Notes under the pieces: generated by a model
What the model was told of the DNA's origin: nothing
Databases searched by the model: none
The model's input: only the letters and a program-made list of their open reading frames with translations
In this document: positions 26,389-34,716 of the stretch, piece after piece
Position numbering within the stretch: position 1 is the first letter of the stretch
Layout: each line of letters opens with the position of its first letter
NCBI GenBank assembly: GCA_903822185.1
Contig: CAIJOA010000020.1
Span: forward strand, 1 to 64,000
Direction: 5' to 3'
DNA length: 64,000 bases
Origin: an uncultured Rhodospirillales bacterium
GTDB taxonomy: Bacteria; Pseudomonadota; Alphaproteobacteria; ATCC43930; CGMCC-115725
Translations under genes and position numbers: made by a program

Positions 26389-26979
26389 TTAGTCTTCGAT
26401 CTTCTCATACCATTTTCTGCCCGATTTTTTGGGCCGATAAGGACCCTTGAACGTTCCAAATCGAAACTTGTTCGTTATCAACAACGCTGGAATCCATAGC
26501 CCCATCAAAAGCAGTGCCGCATCTTTCGCTTCCACCCGATATGGAGTTGGGAGAAATCCGGCAATCAGAAAGAGTGCGATAGCTGGAAAGCAGAAGCAGC
26601 CTGTAACCAAACTTGCGAACGCGTCGGGCTTTCGTTTGTGTTCGTTTTCCACTCCCACCTGCGCCAAACTCGACGGATTGGTTTCGTTTGATCTACGCCC
26701 CGACAGTCGCTCTTCCGCCTTTTCGTCAGCGGCCTTCATAAAGTTCGGCCAGACCTTTCCGTAAATAAGCCGCGCTATTAAGGCCGACGGAAAGACCGAG
26801 AATACGAAGCTAGCGAATGCAATAGTGTGTTCATTCAGGCCGAACCGGTGAAGAACGATGATTTCGATCGTAAACAAAAGGAAGCAAACTGGTATTGAGA
26901 GAACCCCAATGCCCATTTTGGCACGCCGTTCCTGAGGCGACAAATTGACATCGAGCCGGTTAAACCACCACATATTCAT
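26389..26979 (-). CDS. Hypothetical four-helix membrane protein
   Basis: The 196-residue protein is not recognised. Hydrophobic segments are seen near residues 23-43 (GIGVLSIPVCFLLFTIEIIV), 50-70 (IAFASFVFSVFPSALIARLI), 125-145 (LVTGCFCFPAIALFLIAGFL) and 155-170 (ALLLMGLWIPALLI). A charged loop of about 50 residues separates the second and third. Base composition is noticeably richer in A+T than the surrounding genes, which hints at separate origin. A perfect hairpin lies right after its stop. Confidence 0.65.
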   Translation of the reverse strand: MNMWWFNRLDVNLSPQERRAKMGIGVLSIPVCFLLFTIEIIVLHRFGLNEHTIAFASFVFSVFPSALIARLIYGKVWPNFMKAADEKAEERLSGRRSNETNPSSLAQVGVENEHKRKPDAFASLVTGCFCFPAIALFLIAGFLPTPYRVEAKDAALLLMGLWIPALLITNKFRFGTFKGPYRPKKSGRKWYEKIED

Positions 26980-27299
26980 GACAAATGTTCCAAGTGTCTT
27001 TGAAGAGAGATGTGATCGAATAGGCCCGGCAGAGATTAAGATTGGGAAAAAATCACCATCAAATGTTGTGACCCGGTAACTCGGTCCAAGGCGTCTTCGC
27101 TACCCGGCATTCAAACCAGGCTGCTCGATGACTAGGACTCCTAGGTATCAGCAGTCGTCTGATTGATCGGCCCGGATCGACCTTCTAATCGCGGCTGTTG
27201 GCTTGCCCAGAGCATCACGGTCGGCGCATCGACGACGTTACCCTTCGTGATGGATAACCTCGCCCGCAAGATTCAGGAATTGGTCAACGGTTGAAAGTT
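26980..27299. other. Gene-poor, A+T-richer gap with possible gene remnant
   Basis: No convincing gene is seen. The 13-base palindrome CTAGGACTCCTAG lies at 27132-27144. A plus-strand frame that ends in a stop at 27292-27294 reads VGASTTLPFVMDNLARKI and a few more residues, which looks like the end of a lost protein-coding gene but cannot be assigned. Upstream sequence for the minus-strand membrane protein should include its promoter near 26990-27060. Confidence 0.4.
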
Positions 27300-27319
27300 G
27301 TAGCTCCCGAGGGAGCTAC
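27300..27319 (-). terminator. Hairpin embracing the stop codon of the coiled-coil gene
   Basis: GTAGCTCCC and GGGAGCTAC are exact inverted repeats with a two-base loop. Read on the minus strand, the TAG stop of the gene at 27316 forms part of the stem and a short T-rich stretch follows. Likely an intrinsic terminator for the two-gene unit 28487-27316. Confidence 0.5.
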
Positions 27320-27948
27320 CTTGAAAAAACCTTTTGGATATAGGTCTTCGAATCGTTTTCGGTGGCGTTACCTTCGCTGGTGGCTTTGTTTTTTTCGCCT
27401 TCGGCCTGAGTAGCCGTCGCTTTGCCCTCATCCGAAAGCTTTGATTTCACGCCTTCCGACACGTTCAGCGTCGCTTTTCCTTGATCGGAAAGATTCGACT
27501 TTACGCCCTCGGAAAGATTGCGGTTCACATCGGCCTGGGACTGGATCACGTCCGTTTTACTCGCCTCGCGCTTCAATTCCTGATCGATGTAATCATTCGC
27601 ACGTGCCGCACGTGCGCGTTCGACATCGAGCTGAATTTTTTCGTGCTCCAGCGCGAGTTTCGCCTTTTCGTCTTGAAGAGACTGGACACGTGCTTTGTCT
27701 TTTAGACGCTCGTCATCCGCGGCTTTCGCGGCCTCTGCCCGTCGTCTTGCATCCGCAGCTTGAGCCGCGCGAGCTTCCGCCTGTTGCTGCTGCTCAAAAA
27801 GCCTTTGTTGCTGCAACCGATTTTGCTCATCTGCTTTTCGGTCTTGTTCGACTCTTTGCAAATTTTGGATTTGAGAATCGAGAGCCGATTGAGCACGGGC
27901 TTGGGCTGCTCCTAAAATTAGGAGCAGCGTCAGTAACAACGATTTCAT
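27316..27948 (-). CDS. Exported coiled-coil protein with C-terminal repeats
   Basis: The 210-residue precursor has a signal peptide (MKSLLLTLLLILGAAQARAQ), then a long Gln/Arg/Ala-rich coiled coil (residues ~25-130, with a QQQQ run). Two near-identical 17-residue units follow (each SEGVKS-LSD-GKAT, residues ~144-177), then a Lys/Glu/Thr-rich tail. It should be periplasmic or surface associated. CGGAG precedes ATG 27948, and the lipoprotein gene ends 14 bases upstream, so they form an operon. I cannot name a function. Composition is less G+C-rich than the surroundings. Confidence 0.7.
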   Translation of the reverse strand: MKSLLLTLLLILGAAQARAQSALDSQIQNLQRVEQDRKADEQNRLQQQRLFEQQQQAEARAAQAADARRRAEAAKAADDERLKDKARVQSLQDEKAKLALEHEKIQLDVERARAARANDYIDQELKREASKTDVIQSQADVNRNLSEGVKSNLSDQGKATLNVSEGVKSKLSDEGKATATQAEGEKNKATSEGNATENDSKTYIQKVFSR

Positions 27949-27962
27949 CGATCGGCTCCGAA

Positions 27963-28487
27963 CTAGCTTTTCGAGCCTGTGTCAGCGGGGCAGCTTGAAT
28001 TCGGCTGCACGCGCGTTTCGTTCGGTCCAGTGGAGATCAACACGGAAGGACCTAGTTTATATTCGCACACGCGACCGACTTGCGTTGATGAAAGCGTTTT
28101 GTCGTTCTCGACGTAGGTCAACGTCACACCATCGACGAGCACTTTATCGGAAACGAGAGAACCCGCCGCAACGCCGGCACCGGCACCGCCCGCAACGCCA
28201 ACCGCGGTTCCCACTAGATTTCCGTTTCCGAGCGTATTGCCGAGAACGGCGCCGCCGACAGCGCCGAGCACGCCGCCGATAACCTGCGCCGTTTGCTTAG
28301 CCTGCGTATTCGGAACTTCGACTTTGGCCGGAAGAATGACCAGGACCGAAATTACCTTCGCATCTTGGACCTGATTGATCTGATTCGCTTTATAGACATT
28401 GGCCTGATATTCGGCGCCTGGCGGCGTGCACGCCGTGATTGCGACCAAGGTGAAAGCGACACCCGTCGCGCGCATAAGGTTCTTCAC
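27963..28487 (-). CDS. Lipoprotein with glycine-zipper domain (SlyB/PcP-like)
   Basis: The GTG at 28487 follows GGGGAG by eight bases and gives a 174-residue precursor with a lipoprotein signal ending in AITAC. The middle holds a Gly-zipper two-helix segment (IGGVLGAVGGAVLGNTLGNG and VGVAGGAGAGVAAGSLV) as in the SlyB/17 kDa antigen group. The tail is a small beta domain with one Cys pair (RVCEYKLG, NSSCPAD). It is likely an outer membrane lipoprotein with structural role. A longer in-frame ATG at 28595 is rejected because it would bury the signal peptide. Confidence 0.8.
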   Translation of the reverse strand: MKNLMRATGVAFTLVAITACTPPGAEYQANVYKANQINQVQDAKVISVLVILPAKVEVPNTQAKQTAQVIGGVLGAVGGAVLGNTLGNGNLVGTAVGVAGGAGAGVAAGSLVSDKVLVDGVTLTYVENDKTLSSTQVGRVCEYKLGPSVLISTGPNETRVQPNSSCPADTGSKS

Positions 28488-28865
28488 TGAAAAGTCTCCC
28501 CCCGATTTGTCTTGTATGTCGCCCTTGAAAATGGCCCACCACCCCGGGTTTAAGACCCAGGGTTCAGTTCGCCACGGACCGGATATTACCGGCAATCAGG
28601 AACAGATACAGCCCAAATTTGCACCTTGCGTCCGGATTTGTGCAACGCAAACTATCGGAAACCCTTAGATAAACGCCCCGTCGGAAGCGGGATTCCGGTT
28701 CGCCACAAAATTCGCGTGAAAAGAATTCACGCGGCTCCGGGGGATAAGATTTCATCCTGACAGGCCGTCCGCGTGGCGATATCCCGCCAAACCGCCCTTC
28801 TGCCGGGCTTTTAATTGACGATTCAGGCTTGTGGCCGTAAGTTCCGCGGCGCTTCCAAACACGGC
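28488..28865. other. Gap with hairpin and tRNA promoter
   Basis: No gene is seen in 378 bases. Near 28487 the space should hold the lipoprotein promoter (minus strand). CGCGTGAA (28713-28720) and TTCACGCG (28726-28733) form a perfect hairpin with five-base loop and no T-run. A tRNA promoter candidate is described separately. Confidence 0.5.
28815..28843 (+). promoter_or_regulatory. Candidate promoter for tRNA-Thr
   Basis: TTGACG at 28815-28820, a 17-base spacer and TAAGTT at 28838-28843 resemble a sigma-70 type promoter. Transcription would begin near 28850, about 15 bases before the tRNA. The -35 element is strong, the -10 weak. Confidence 0.45.
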
Positions 28866-28940
<75 letters not shown>

Positions 28941-28981
28941 TCCCTCGCCCGTCTGAAGGGCGTTCTGGTAAGATCAGGGCC

Positions 28982-29149
28982 ATGCAGCCACCGTCCGGCG
29001 CCAAAAGCCCTTCACCCTGCATCAAAGTCTGCATTCTCGACCCACGCACCCAGCGCTGCATAGGGTGCGGCCGCACAATCGCGGAGATCGCCGCCTGCGG
29101 CGAGGAAGCTCTCGCGGCGCAAGCGGTCGCCGGGAAAGCGCCGGGATGA
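28982..29149 (+). CDS. DUF1289 family small cysteine-rich protein
   Basis: The 55-residue protein shows the DUF1289 pattern: SPCIKVCILDPRTQRCIGCG followed by RTIAEIAACGEEAL. Four conserved Cys (two CxxxC-like pairs) suggest metal or Fe-S binding. The Trp usual in EIxxW is Cys here. Function of the family is unknown. Its stop overlaps the next gene by four bases (ATGA), so the two are coupled. The tRNA ends 41 bases upstream. Confidence 0.85.
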   Translation: MQPPSGAKSPSPCIKVCILDPRTQRCIGCGRTIAEIAACGEEALAAQAVAGKAPG

Positions 29150-29355
29150 TCACCTACAACATCTTGGTGATGGCGAAGGATAGCGGCCACTACATCAAGG
29201 GTGGGCAGAAGAATTTTGCCGAGGCACCTGCCATCGGCGCGGCGATCGAGGCTGAAACGGATGGCCGTACCGTTCGCGGCACGATCGACCAAATCCATGT
29301 TCCACCGGGCTGCGACGAGCATTGCATCGGGACGATTTTCTTGCGCGAAAGCTGA
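29146..29355 (+). CDS. Small hypothetical protein (69 residues)
   Basis: The gene overlaps the DUF1289 stop by four bases (ATGA). The protein starts MITYNILVMAKDSGHYIKGG and has a mixed alpha/beta look with two Cys near the end (PPGCDEHCIGTI), which might bind metal. No family is recognised. ATG 29146 is chosen over an upstream in-frame ATG because of the coupling. Confidence 0.6.
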   Translation: MITYNILVMAKDSGHYIKGGQKNFAEAPAIGAAIEAETDGRTVRGTIDQIHVPPGCDEHCIGTIFLRES

Positions 29356-29440
29356 AACGATCGTCGCTGCCGGCAGCAGGGAACAATCTGTGTGAACTCG
29401 GGTTTTATACCCGGGCAATACAAACGCACAGGTCGCAGCC

Positions 29441-29596
29441 ATGATACGAACCTTACTGCTCATCATTCTCATCATTATGTTGATCGGCGCTCTGCCGGCT
29501 TGGCCTTACAGCGCGGGCTGGGGTTATTACCCCTCGGGCGGCGCCGGCGGACTTCTGGTGATCATCCTGGTCTTAATATTAGTTGGCGTGCTGTAG
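29441..29596 (+). CDS. DUF3309 small membrane peptide
   Basis: The 51-residue protein has the typical DUF3309 shape: a hydrophobic start (MIRTLLLIILIIMLIGALP), the central WPYSAGWGYYPSGG segment, and a second hydrophobic stretch (LLVIILVLILVGVL). It is a small inner membrane peptide common in Alphaproteobacteria and of unknown role. The gene stands alone. Confidence 0.87.
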   Translation: MIRTLLLIILIIMLIGALPAWPYSAGWGYYPSGGAGGLLVIILVLILVGVL

Positions 29597-29613
29597 CTCG
29601 CCACCACGAACGA

Positions 29614-29910
29614 ATGGCAAACAGCACCACCCAGCAGGCGGTGCCGTTTGCTTATCAACGCGATAGCCACCGTTCTGAAATCAAATATTCACGGAGTGCG
29701 TGCATAACACTGACTTGGCTTCGCCGATCATCGGGGACAGGCATGTTGGTTCTAGTGTGCGTTTCGAGCATGGGCGGCGTCGTCATCGGCAGTGTTGCCG
29801 CGGCGGCCGCGGATGTTTTTCCGGCCTATCGCAGTAATTTGCAGCGGTGGGGCGCGAGCCTGGTCGTCGGCAGCGTCGCACTGATCGGCCTTACATTTCC
29901 GATGATCTAA
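29614..29910 (+). CDS. Small membrane protein, unknown
   Basis: From ATG 29614 the product is 98 residues: a polar N-terminus, then two hydrophobic stretches (GMLVLVCVSSMGGVVIGSVA and ASLVVGSVALIGLTFPMI). A later ATG at 29743, preceded by GGGGA, would give a 55-residue two-helix protein and may be the true start. No family is recognised, and it does not look like a Flp pilin. Confidence 0.45.
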   Translation: MANSTTQQAVPFAYQRDSHRSEIKYSRSACITLTWLRRSSGTGMLVLVCVSSMGGVVIGSVAAAAADVFPAYRSNLQRWGASLVVGSVALIGLTFPMI

Positions 29911-30026
29911 TCGGCCTCGTGATCTGATTCGCCCGGCGATCTAATCCTCGCCTTCCTTTTCACGCTTCATTAACCACGTTCGGGTGACACTACCCTCAAG
30001 GAAATATTTTTCCGCGAGGGTTCACC

Positions 30027-31103
30027 GTGCATTCGATCACCGACGGCAAGCGCCTTAAGGCGCGCAAGATTTCGACGATTGCCATGCTGATGGCGGCGTT
30101 CGGCGCGACCGTATCCGGTTGCAGCGGCACCGACATGTCGTCGCCCTTCACGGCGATGTCGAGCACCTTCGATCAGATCACATCGCTTCCCGGCAAGCTG
30201 GGTGACGTCATGCCCGCCGCTTACCCGAAGCAGAGCGGCAAGCCCAAGAATATCGCCTCTCTTATTCACGCCGGCGATGTCGCCAGCGACCGTGGCGATC
30301 TCGACGCCGCAGCGGCTGCCTATTCGAAAGCAGCCATGGGCGATCCGCAATCGATCGAGGCGCAGCTGCGCCTGGGCCAAACCGAGTTGGCGCGCAAGAA
30401 CCAGGACGCCGCCTTCGCCGCCTATCAGGCTGCGCAAGCCATCGCCCCGCAGGATCCCGAAGCCGCTTTTCGTTTGGGCGAGATCGCGCTGACGCGCGGC
30501 GATGCCGAAACCGCAACGACTCAATTCAGCATCACGCTCCTCACGCGCCAGAACGACCCCAAACTCTACAACGCCGTGGGCGTCGCCTATGCGATGCAGG
30601 GAAAATACGATCTGGCGCAGAAAAGCTATGACGCCGGCATCGCCATCGATCCGAACTATGCGTCGTTGCGTAATAACTACGGTTTGATGCAGCTGGCGAC
30701 CGGCGATCTTCCCGCCGCCTTCACCACGTTTTCCTCGTTGGTTGAATCGCCGCAAGCGAACGATCGTTACCGGATGAATCTGGCGCTGGTGAATTTGGCG
30801 CTCGGGAAAACGAGCGATGCCTTGGCGACGGCGCCCGGTGTCGATGAACAGGAACTGAGGCAAACGCTGGCGACGTACTACCGTCCGGCTCCCGCGGCGA
30901 AAGACGCAGCGGACACGACAACGCCGGAGATCGCGACAGCCGACACCGCGCCGGCACCGCAAGTGAATTTCACCGGACGGCCGGTCAGCAAACCCGCTGT
31001 CGCTGCGGTCGCCCCCGATGAGACACAAGCGCCGAGCGCACCAGCCGCCATACCGACAGCACCGATTGCAGCGTTGGCTTCGCCCGAGGTCATGGGTAAT
31101 TAA
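30027..31103 (+). CDS. tadD: TPR lipoprotein, TadD-like
   Basis: The 358-residue protein begins at GTG 30027 (GAGGG eight bases before) and has a lipoprotein-type signal ending VSGC. Five or so tetratricopeptide repeats occupy residues ~75-260, each with Ala-rich helix pairs (DLDAAAAAYSKAAMGDP, DAAFAAYQAAQAIAP, KYDLAQKSYDAGIAIDP). The C-terminal ~80 residues are Pro/Ala-rich and disordered. TadD proteins help Tad secretin assembly. It lies before the cpaB-tadC genes on the same strand, which supports the role. Confidence 0.82.
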   Translation: MHSITDGKRLKARKISTIAMLMAAFGATVSGCSGTDMSSPFTAMSSTFDQITSLPGKLGDVMPAAYPKQSGKPKNIASLIHAGDVASDRGDLDAAAAAYSKAAMGDPQSIEAQLRLGQTELARKNQDAAFAAYQAAQAIAPQDPEAAFRLGEIALTRGDAETATTQFSITLLTRQNDPKLYNAVGVAYAMQGKYDLAQKSYDAGIAIDPNYASLRNNYGLMQLATGDLPAAFTTFSSLVESPQANDRYRMNLALVNLALGKTSDALATAPGVDEQELRQTLATYYRPAPAAKDAADTTTPEIATADTAPAPQVNFTGRPVSKPAVAAVAPDETQAPSAPAAIPTAPIAALASPEVMGN

Positions 31104-31215
31104 CCTATCTGAAATGCGCTAAAATCAAGGCTTTTGCGCTTCTTTCATGGGTTTTTAACCCAACTGCATAAAAATCGCTCCTTGTGATAACTGCCTATGG
31201 CACGAGGGGCTTCCG

Positions 31216-31266
31216 ATGAAGCAAGACAACCGTTTCGAACGCATCGCTTTCGGCATGATGGCCTAA
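31216..31266 (+). CDS. Possible micro-ORF (16 codons)
   Basis: ATG 31216 follows GAGGGG by six bases, a good ribosome site, and reads MKQDNRFERIAFGMMA then stop. It lies in the space between tadD and cpaB where many loci carry a Flp pilin. It is too short to be a pilin and could be a leader peptide, a truncated remnant or chance. Confidence 0.3.
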   Translation: MKQDNRFERIAFGMMA

Positions 31267-31296
31267 GGGGCATCGGTCCAGGCCAAGGAAACGCGC

Positions 31297-32205
31297 ATGC
31301 AACAAACAATGTCGTCCCGTCGCATTCTGCTGCTGACCGCCGCCATGGCGCTTTCTTTGGCGACAGCAATGATCGTGCGCGCATGGGTCACTGAAGCGCG
31401 CTTGAGCGCCATGCAGACCGGCGTCACCGAAGAGATCGCGAAACCCGTTCCGAAAAAGATTCTCGTCGCCTCCCATACCTTGCCCGCCGGCCAGTTCGTC
31501 AAGGAAGACGACATGCAGTGGCAGGAATGGCCGAACGACAGCATCAACTCGAATTACATTCTCGAAGGCACGCGGCAGATCGACACCATCATCGGGTCGG
31601 TCGTGCGAAACAACATCGGCGCCGGCGAGCCGGTGCTCGACGACCGGCTGATCAAAAAAGGCGATCGTGGTTTTCTGTCCGCCGTGATGACGGCCGGTAC
31701 GCGCGCCGTCACCGTCCAGCTGCAACAGAATGCCGGCCTCGGCGGCCTGGTCGTTCCCGGCGATCACGTCGATGTTCTTTTGACGGCAATCATCCCGGGT
31801 TCGCAGGGCGAGCCGGAACATCGCGCAACGCAGACCGTACTCGACGATATCCGCATCATCGCCATCGATCAAAAGATGAGCGACACCGCGACCGAAAACG
31901 TGATGGCCCGCAGCGCGACCCTCGAAGTCACGCCGAAGCAGGCTGAAATTCTCGCGCTGGTCAGCGACATGGGCAAACTGTCCCTGACCTTGCGTTCGAT
32001 CGCGAAAGGTGAAGAACCGGCTCCGGCCGTCAACGCCAAGGGCGAACCGGTGAAGCCGTCCGTCACCTGGGACGCCGATGCGACCAATATTGGATTGATG
32101 CGGCATGTACCGCAGTCGGCAAAAACCGGCAGCGGCGAAGAGAAGGTCGATATCGTTCGCGGTAGCGAGATGAAATCGACGACATTCCCGAAAGGCGGCA
32201 ACTAA
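31297..32205 (+). CDS. cpaB: Flp pilus assembly protein CpaB
   Basis: The 302-residue protein has an N-terminal membrane helix (ILLLTAAMALSLATAMIV) and a periplasmic SAF/AFP-like domain (VASHTLPAGQFVKEDDMQW), then LTAIIPGSQGEPE and TLEVTPKQAEILALVSDMGKL, typical of CpaB/RcpC. It is a periplasmic part of the Tad machine near the secretin. AAGGAAA precedes ATG 31297; the secretin gene follows after two bases. Confidence 0.92.
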   Translation: MQQTMSSRRILLLTAAMALSLATAMIVRAWVTEARLSAMQTGVTEEIAKPVPKKILVASHTLPAGQFVKEDDMQWQEWPNDSINSNYILEGTRQIDTIIGSVVRNNIGAGEPVLDDRLIKKGDRGFLSAVMTAGTRAVTVQLQQNAGLGGLVVPGDHVDVLLTAIIPGSQGEPEHRATQTVLDDIRIIAIDQKMSDTATENVMARSATLEVTPKQAEILALVSDMGKLSLTLRSIAKGEEPAPAVNAKGEPVKPSVTWDADATNIGLMRHVPQSAKTGSGEEKVDIVRGSEMKSTTFPKGGN

Positions 32206-32207
32206 GC

Positions 32208-33974
32208 ATGAAACGGGGTTCGTTCACCGTTGCACGGACGGCCATGGCATTGGTGATCGCATTCACCAGCCTGCCCATGCCGTCGCTGCACGCAGCGCCG
32301 CAAATCATCGCGCCGAACGGCGTGCCGATGAGCATCGACGTGGGTAAGGGCTTGATCGTCCGTTTAGATCGTCCCTGCGCCAGCGTCTTCGTCTCCGATC
32401 CGACGATTGCCGACGTTCAGTTGAAGTCGCCGACCGTGCTCTATGTCATGGGCAAGTCGGCCGGCGAAACCACGATCTATGCCGTCGATCAGGGCGATGT
32501 TGTCTTGCTCAACAGCCGGGTCGATGTGAAGCAGGACATCGATCGCCTGCAACGCGAAATCCAGACCATGGCGCCGGGCACGGCCGTCCGCGCCAAAGCA
32601 GTCGATGATTCGATCGTGCTCGAAGGCTTGGCCAAAAGCGCATCCGAAGGCGACGATATCCGCAAGATCGCGGCGCGCTATGTCGCGACGCCGGCGCAGG
32701 TCGTCAACAAGATGACGCTTGATACGCCGAACCAGATCAATCTTCAGGTGCGTATCGCCGAAGTGAATCGCTCGGTGCTGAAGCAGTTCGGCATCAACTG
32801 GGAAAACGTCGCCCAAAACAGCACGACCTCGTTCGGTCTCGTCAGCGCCGGCACCTCGGTGATCAACCAGGCGAGCGGCACGGCGAAGGTCGTTCCCTTG
32901 CTGCCGGGTCAAAGCTCGACCGCGGCGACCTTCCTCGGCTTCAACACCCAGAGCGGGACGCTGATCGGCAACGCGACGAACAACAACCTCGTCGGTGGCT
33001 ATAAGAACGGTCAGTTCAACATCAACGCGATGGTCGATGCGTTGGCGCAGCAAGGTCTTATCACCGTACTAGCCGAACCGAACCTGACCACCGTTTCGGG
33101 CCAGAAGGCGAGCTTCCTCGCCGGCGGTGAATTCCCCGTCCCCGTGCCGCAAGCCGGCGCCGGCATATCGGCGTCGATCACGATCGACTGGAAACAATTC
33201 GGCGTCAGTCTCAACTTCACCCCGACCATTCTCAGCAACGGCCGCATCGCGCTGCATGTTGCGCCGGAGGTCAGCCAGCTCGCGCCGCAGCAGGGCGTCA
33301 CCATCCAGGGCGTCACCGTGCCGGGCATCACCACCCGCCGTGCCGACACGACGGTCGAACTCGGCAGCGGCCAGAGCTTTGCCATCGCCGGTCTGTTGCA
33401 GAACCAGACGCAGCAGCAGCTTCAGGCTTATCCGTGGATCAGCGACATTCCGATCGTCGGTGCCCTCTTCCGCTCGACCGCGTTCCAGCGCGGCGAAACC
33501 GAGCTGGTCATCATCGTGACGCCGCTTCTGGTGGAACCCGTGTCCTCGGCCACGGCACTGAAGACCCCGACCGACGGCTTCTTCGCGCCCAGCGATAGCG
33601 AGCGTGTCCTCGGCGGCGCCTTGAATGGCAAAGCACCCAGCCGTGGCGACGTGAAGCAACCCGGCACTGCCGCGGTCGCACCGCCGACCCGCGAAGCCGA
33701 CGCCGCGCCCGTGTCCGCACCGCGTGATCCCGTCCCGGCACCAGCACCGCTGCCCGTTGCTCCAGTCGCTGCTGTTCCCGAACCGGTCCCAGCCCCCGCG
33801 CCGGCCCCTGCGCCCGTTGCCGCCGCTGCGCCGCCCGCACCTGTCCCGGCTATCGCACCGGTCGCGGCTGCCCCGACGCCCTTGGCACCGCCCGTCGCCG
33901 CCTTGCCCAAAGCCGCCACCGCTGCTGCCGCGCCGCGTGGTCCGGCTGCCGTCTCCGGTTTTGAGATCGATTGA
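32208..33974 (+). CDS. cpaC: Tad secretin CpaC/RcpA with long Pro/Ala tail
   Basis: The 588-residue protein is the outer membrane ring of the Tad system. It has a signal peptide, an N-terminal BON/T2SS-N-like domain (LDRPCASVFVSDPTIADVQL), and the secretin core with VLAEPNLTTVSGQKASFLAGGE and a final strand ELVIIVTPLLVEPV near residue 440. From about residue 475 a Pro/Ala/Val-rich tail of ~110 residues follows, probably disordered. Such a tail is longer than usual for CpaC. Gene order is normal. Confidence 0.93.
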   Translation: MKRGSFTVARTAMALVIAFTSLPMPSLHAAPQIIAPNGVPMSIDVGKGLIVRLDRPCASVFVSDPTIADVQLKSPTVLYVMGKSAGETTIYAVDQGDVVLLNSRVDVKQDIDRLQREIQTMAPGTAVRAKAVDDSIVLEGLAKSASEGDDIRKIAARYVATPAQVVNKMTLDTPNQINLQVRIAEVNRSVLKQFGINWENVAQNSTTSFGLVSAGTSVINQASGTAKVVPLLPGQSSTAATFLGFNTQSGTLIGNATNNNLVGGYKNGQFNINAMVDALAQQGLITVLAEPNLTTVSGQKASFLAGGEFPVPVPQAGAGISASITIDWKQFGVSLNFTPTILSNGRIALHVAPEVSQLAPQQGVTIQGVTVPGITTRRADTTVELGSGQSFAIAGLLQNQTQQQLQAYPWISDIPIVGALFRSTAFQRGETELVIIVTPLLVEPVSSATALKTPTDGFFAPSDSERVLGGALNGKAPSRGDVKQPGTAAVAPPTREADAAPVSAPRDPVPAPAPLPVAPVAAVPEPVPAPAPAPAPVAAAAPPAPVPAIAPVAAAPTPLAPPVAALPKAATAAAAPRGPAAVSGFEID

Positions 33975-33981
33975 GTAGAGA

Positions 33982-34716
33982 ATGATGCGCGCTTTTACTT
34001 TGACATCGATGCTTCTCGCTTCGTTCACGCTGGTCGGCTGCGTCGGCACAGCCGACCCGCCGTCCGCAATCCCGGAAAGTCCCAATCCGATCACGCAGAA
34101 GCATGCGGAATATCCGTTCGAGCTGCGTTTCTTCGGCAACACCGTCGATCCCGACCGCAACGAGATCGATCGGCTGCAAGGCTTCCTGCAAACTTCGAGC
34201 GCACGTCCAGGCGACAAAGTCACGGTCAGCAGCGAGAACACGCCGCTGGGTCAAAACCGCCGCGCCCGCATCAGCGATATCCTCGCCCGCGCCGGCCTCG
34301 CACCGATTTCGGGCGTCGATCTGCGCGTCGGTCCCAACGCCGTTTCATTGGTCTTGGACGAAATCGTCGCCGTGGCGCCAGAATGCGGCCCTTGGCCGAT
34401 CTATGCCGGCGACCAGCCGCAGAACGCGCCGTCGCTCAATCTCGGCTGCGCCTTGCATAACAACATCTATCAGATGGCCGTCGATAAGCGCGATCTCGTC
34501 GTTGGTCGCACGCCCGGTCCGGGCGATGCCGAACCCGGCATGCGTGCGGTTCAAACCTATCGCGAAGGCAAGTCGCCGCTCGGCGATAGCAGCGGCGCAG
34601 GGGCAGCCGGCGGTGGTGGCGGAGCGGCCACGACGGCGGCGACCAATGCCGTTGCAGCGGCCACCGGCGCCTCAAGTCTCGCGAACACGATGCCGGGGAG
34701 TGGCAATGGCCAGTGA
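33982..34716 (+). CDS. cpaD: CpaD family pilus assembly lipoprotein
   Basis: The 244-residue protein has a lipoprotein signal (SMLLASFTLVGC), an OmpA/CpaD-like domain with NTVDPDRNEIDRLQGFL and GQNRRARISDIL, and the CpaD-typical CGPWPIYAGDQPQNAPSLNLGCALHNNIYQM. A Gly/Ala-rich tail closes it. It is thought to stabilise the secretin. The stop lies 11 bases inside the next gene. Confidence 0.9.
   Translation: MMRAFTLTSMLLASFTLVGCVGTADPPSAIPESPNPITQKHAEYPFELRFFGNTVDPDRNEIDRLQGFLQTSSARPGDKVTVSSENTPLGQNRRARISDILARAGLAPISGVDLRVGPNAVSLVLDEIVAVAPECGPWPIYAGDQPQNAPSLNLGCALHNNIYQMAVDKRDLVVGRTPGPGDAEPGMRAVQTYREGKSPLGDSSGAGAAGGGGGAATTAATNAVAAATGASSLANTMPGSGNGQ

Noticed and set aside
27132-27144. Palindrome CTAGGACTCCTAG as a recombination site
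   Set aside because: It is short, occurs once in the inspected region, and has no partner recombinase.
29614-29910. Flp-type pilin for the Tad locus
   Set aside because: There is no G-[ATS]-x-A-[IV]-E-Y processing site or the single N-terminal hydrophobic helix of Flp pilins.
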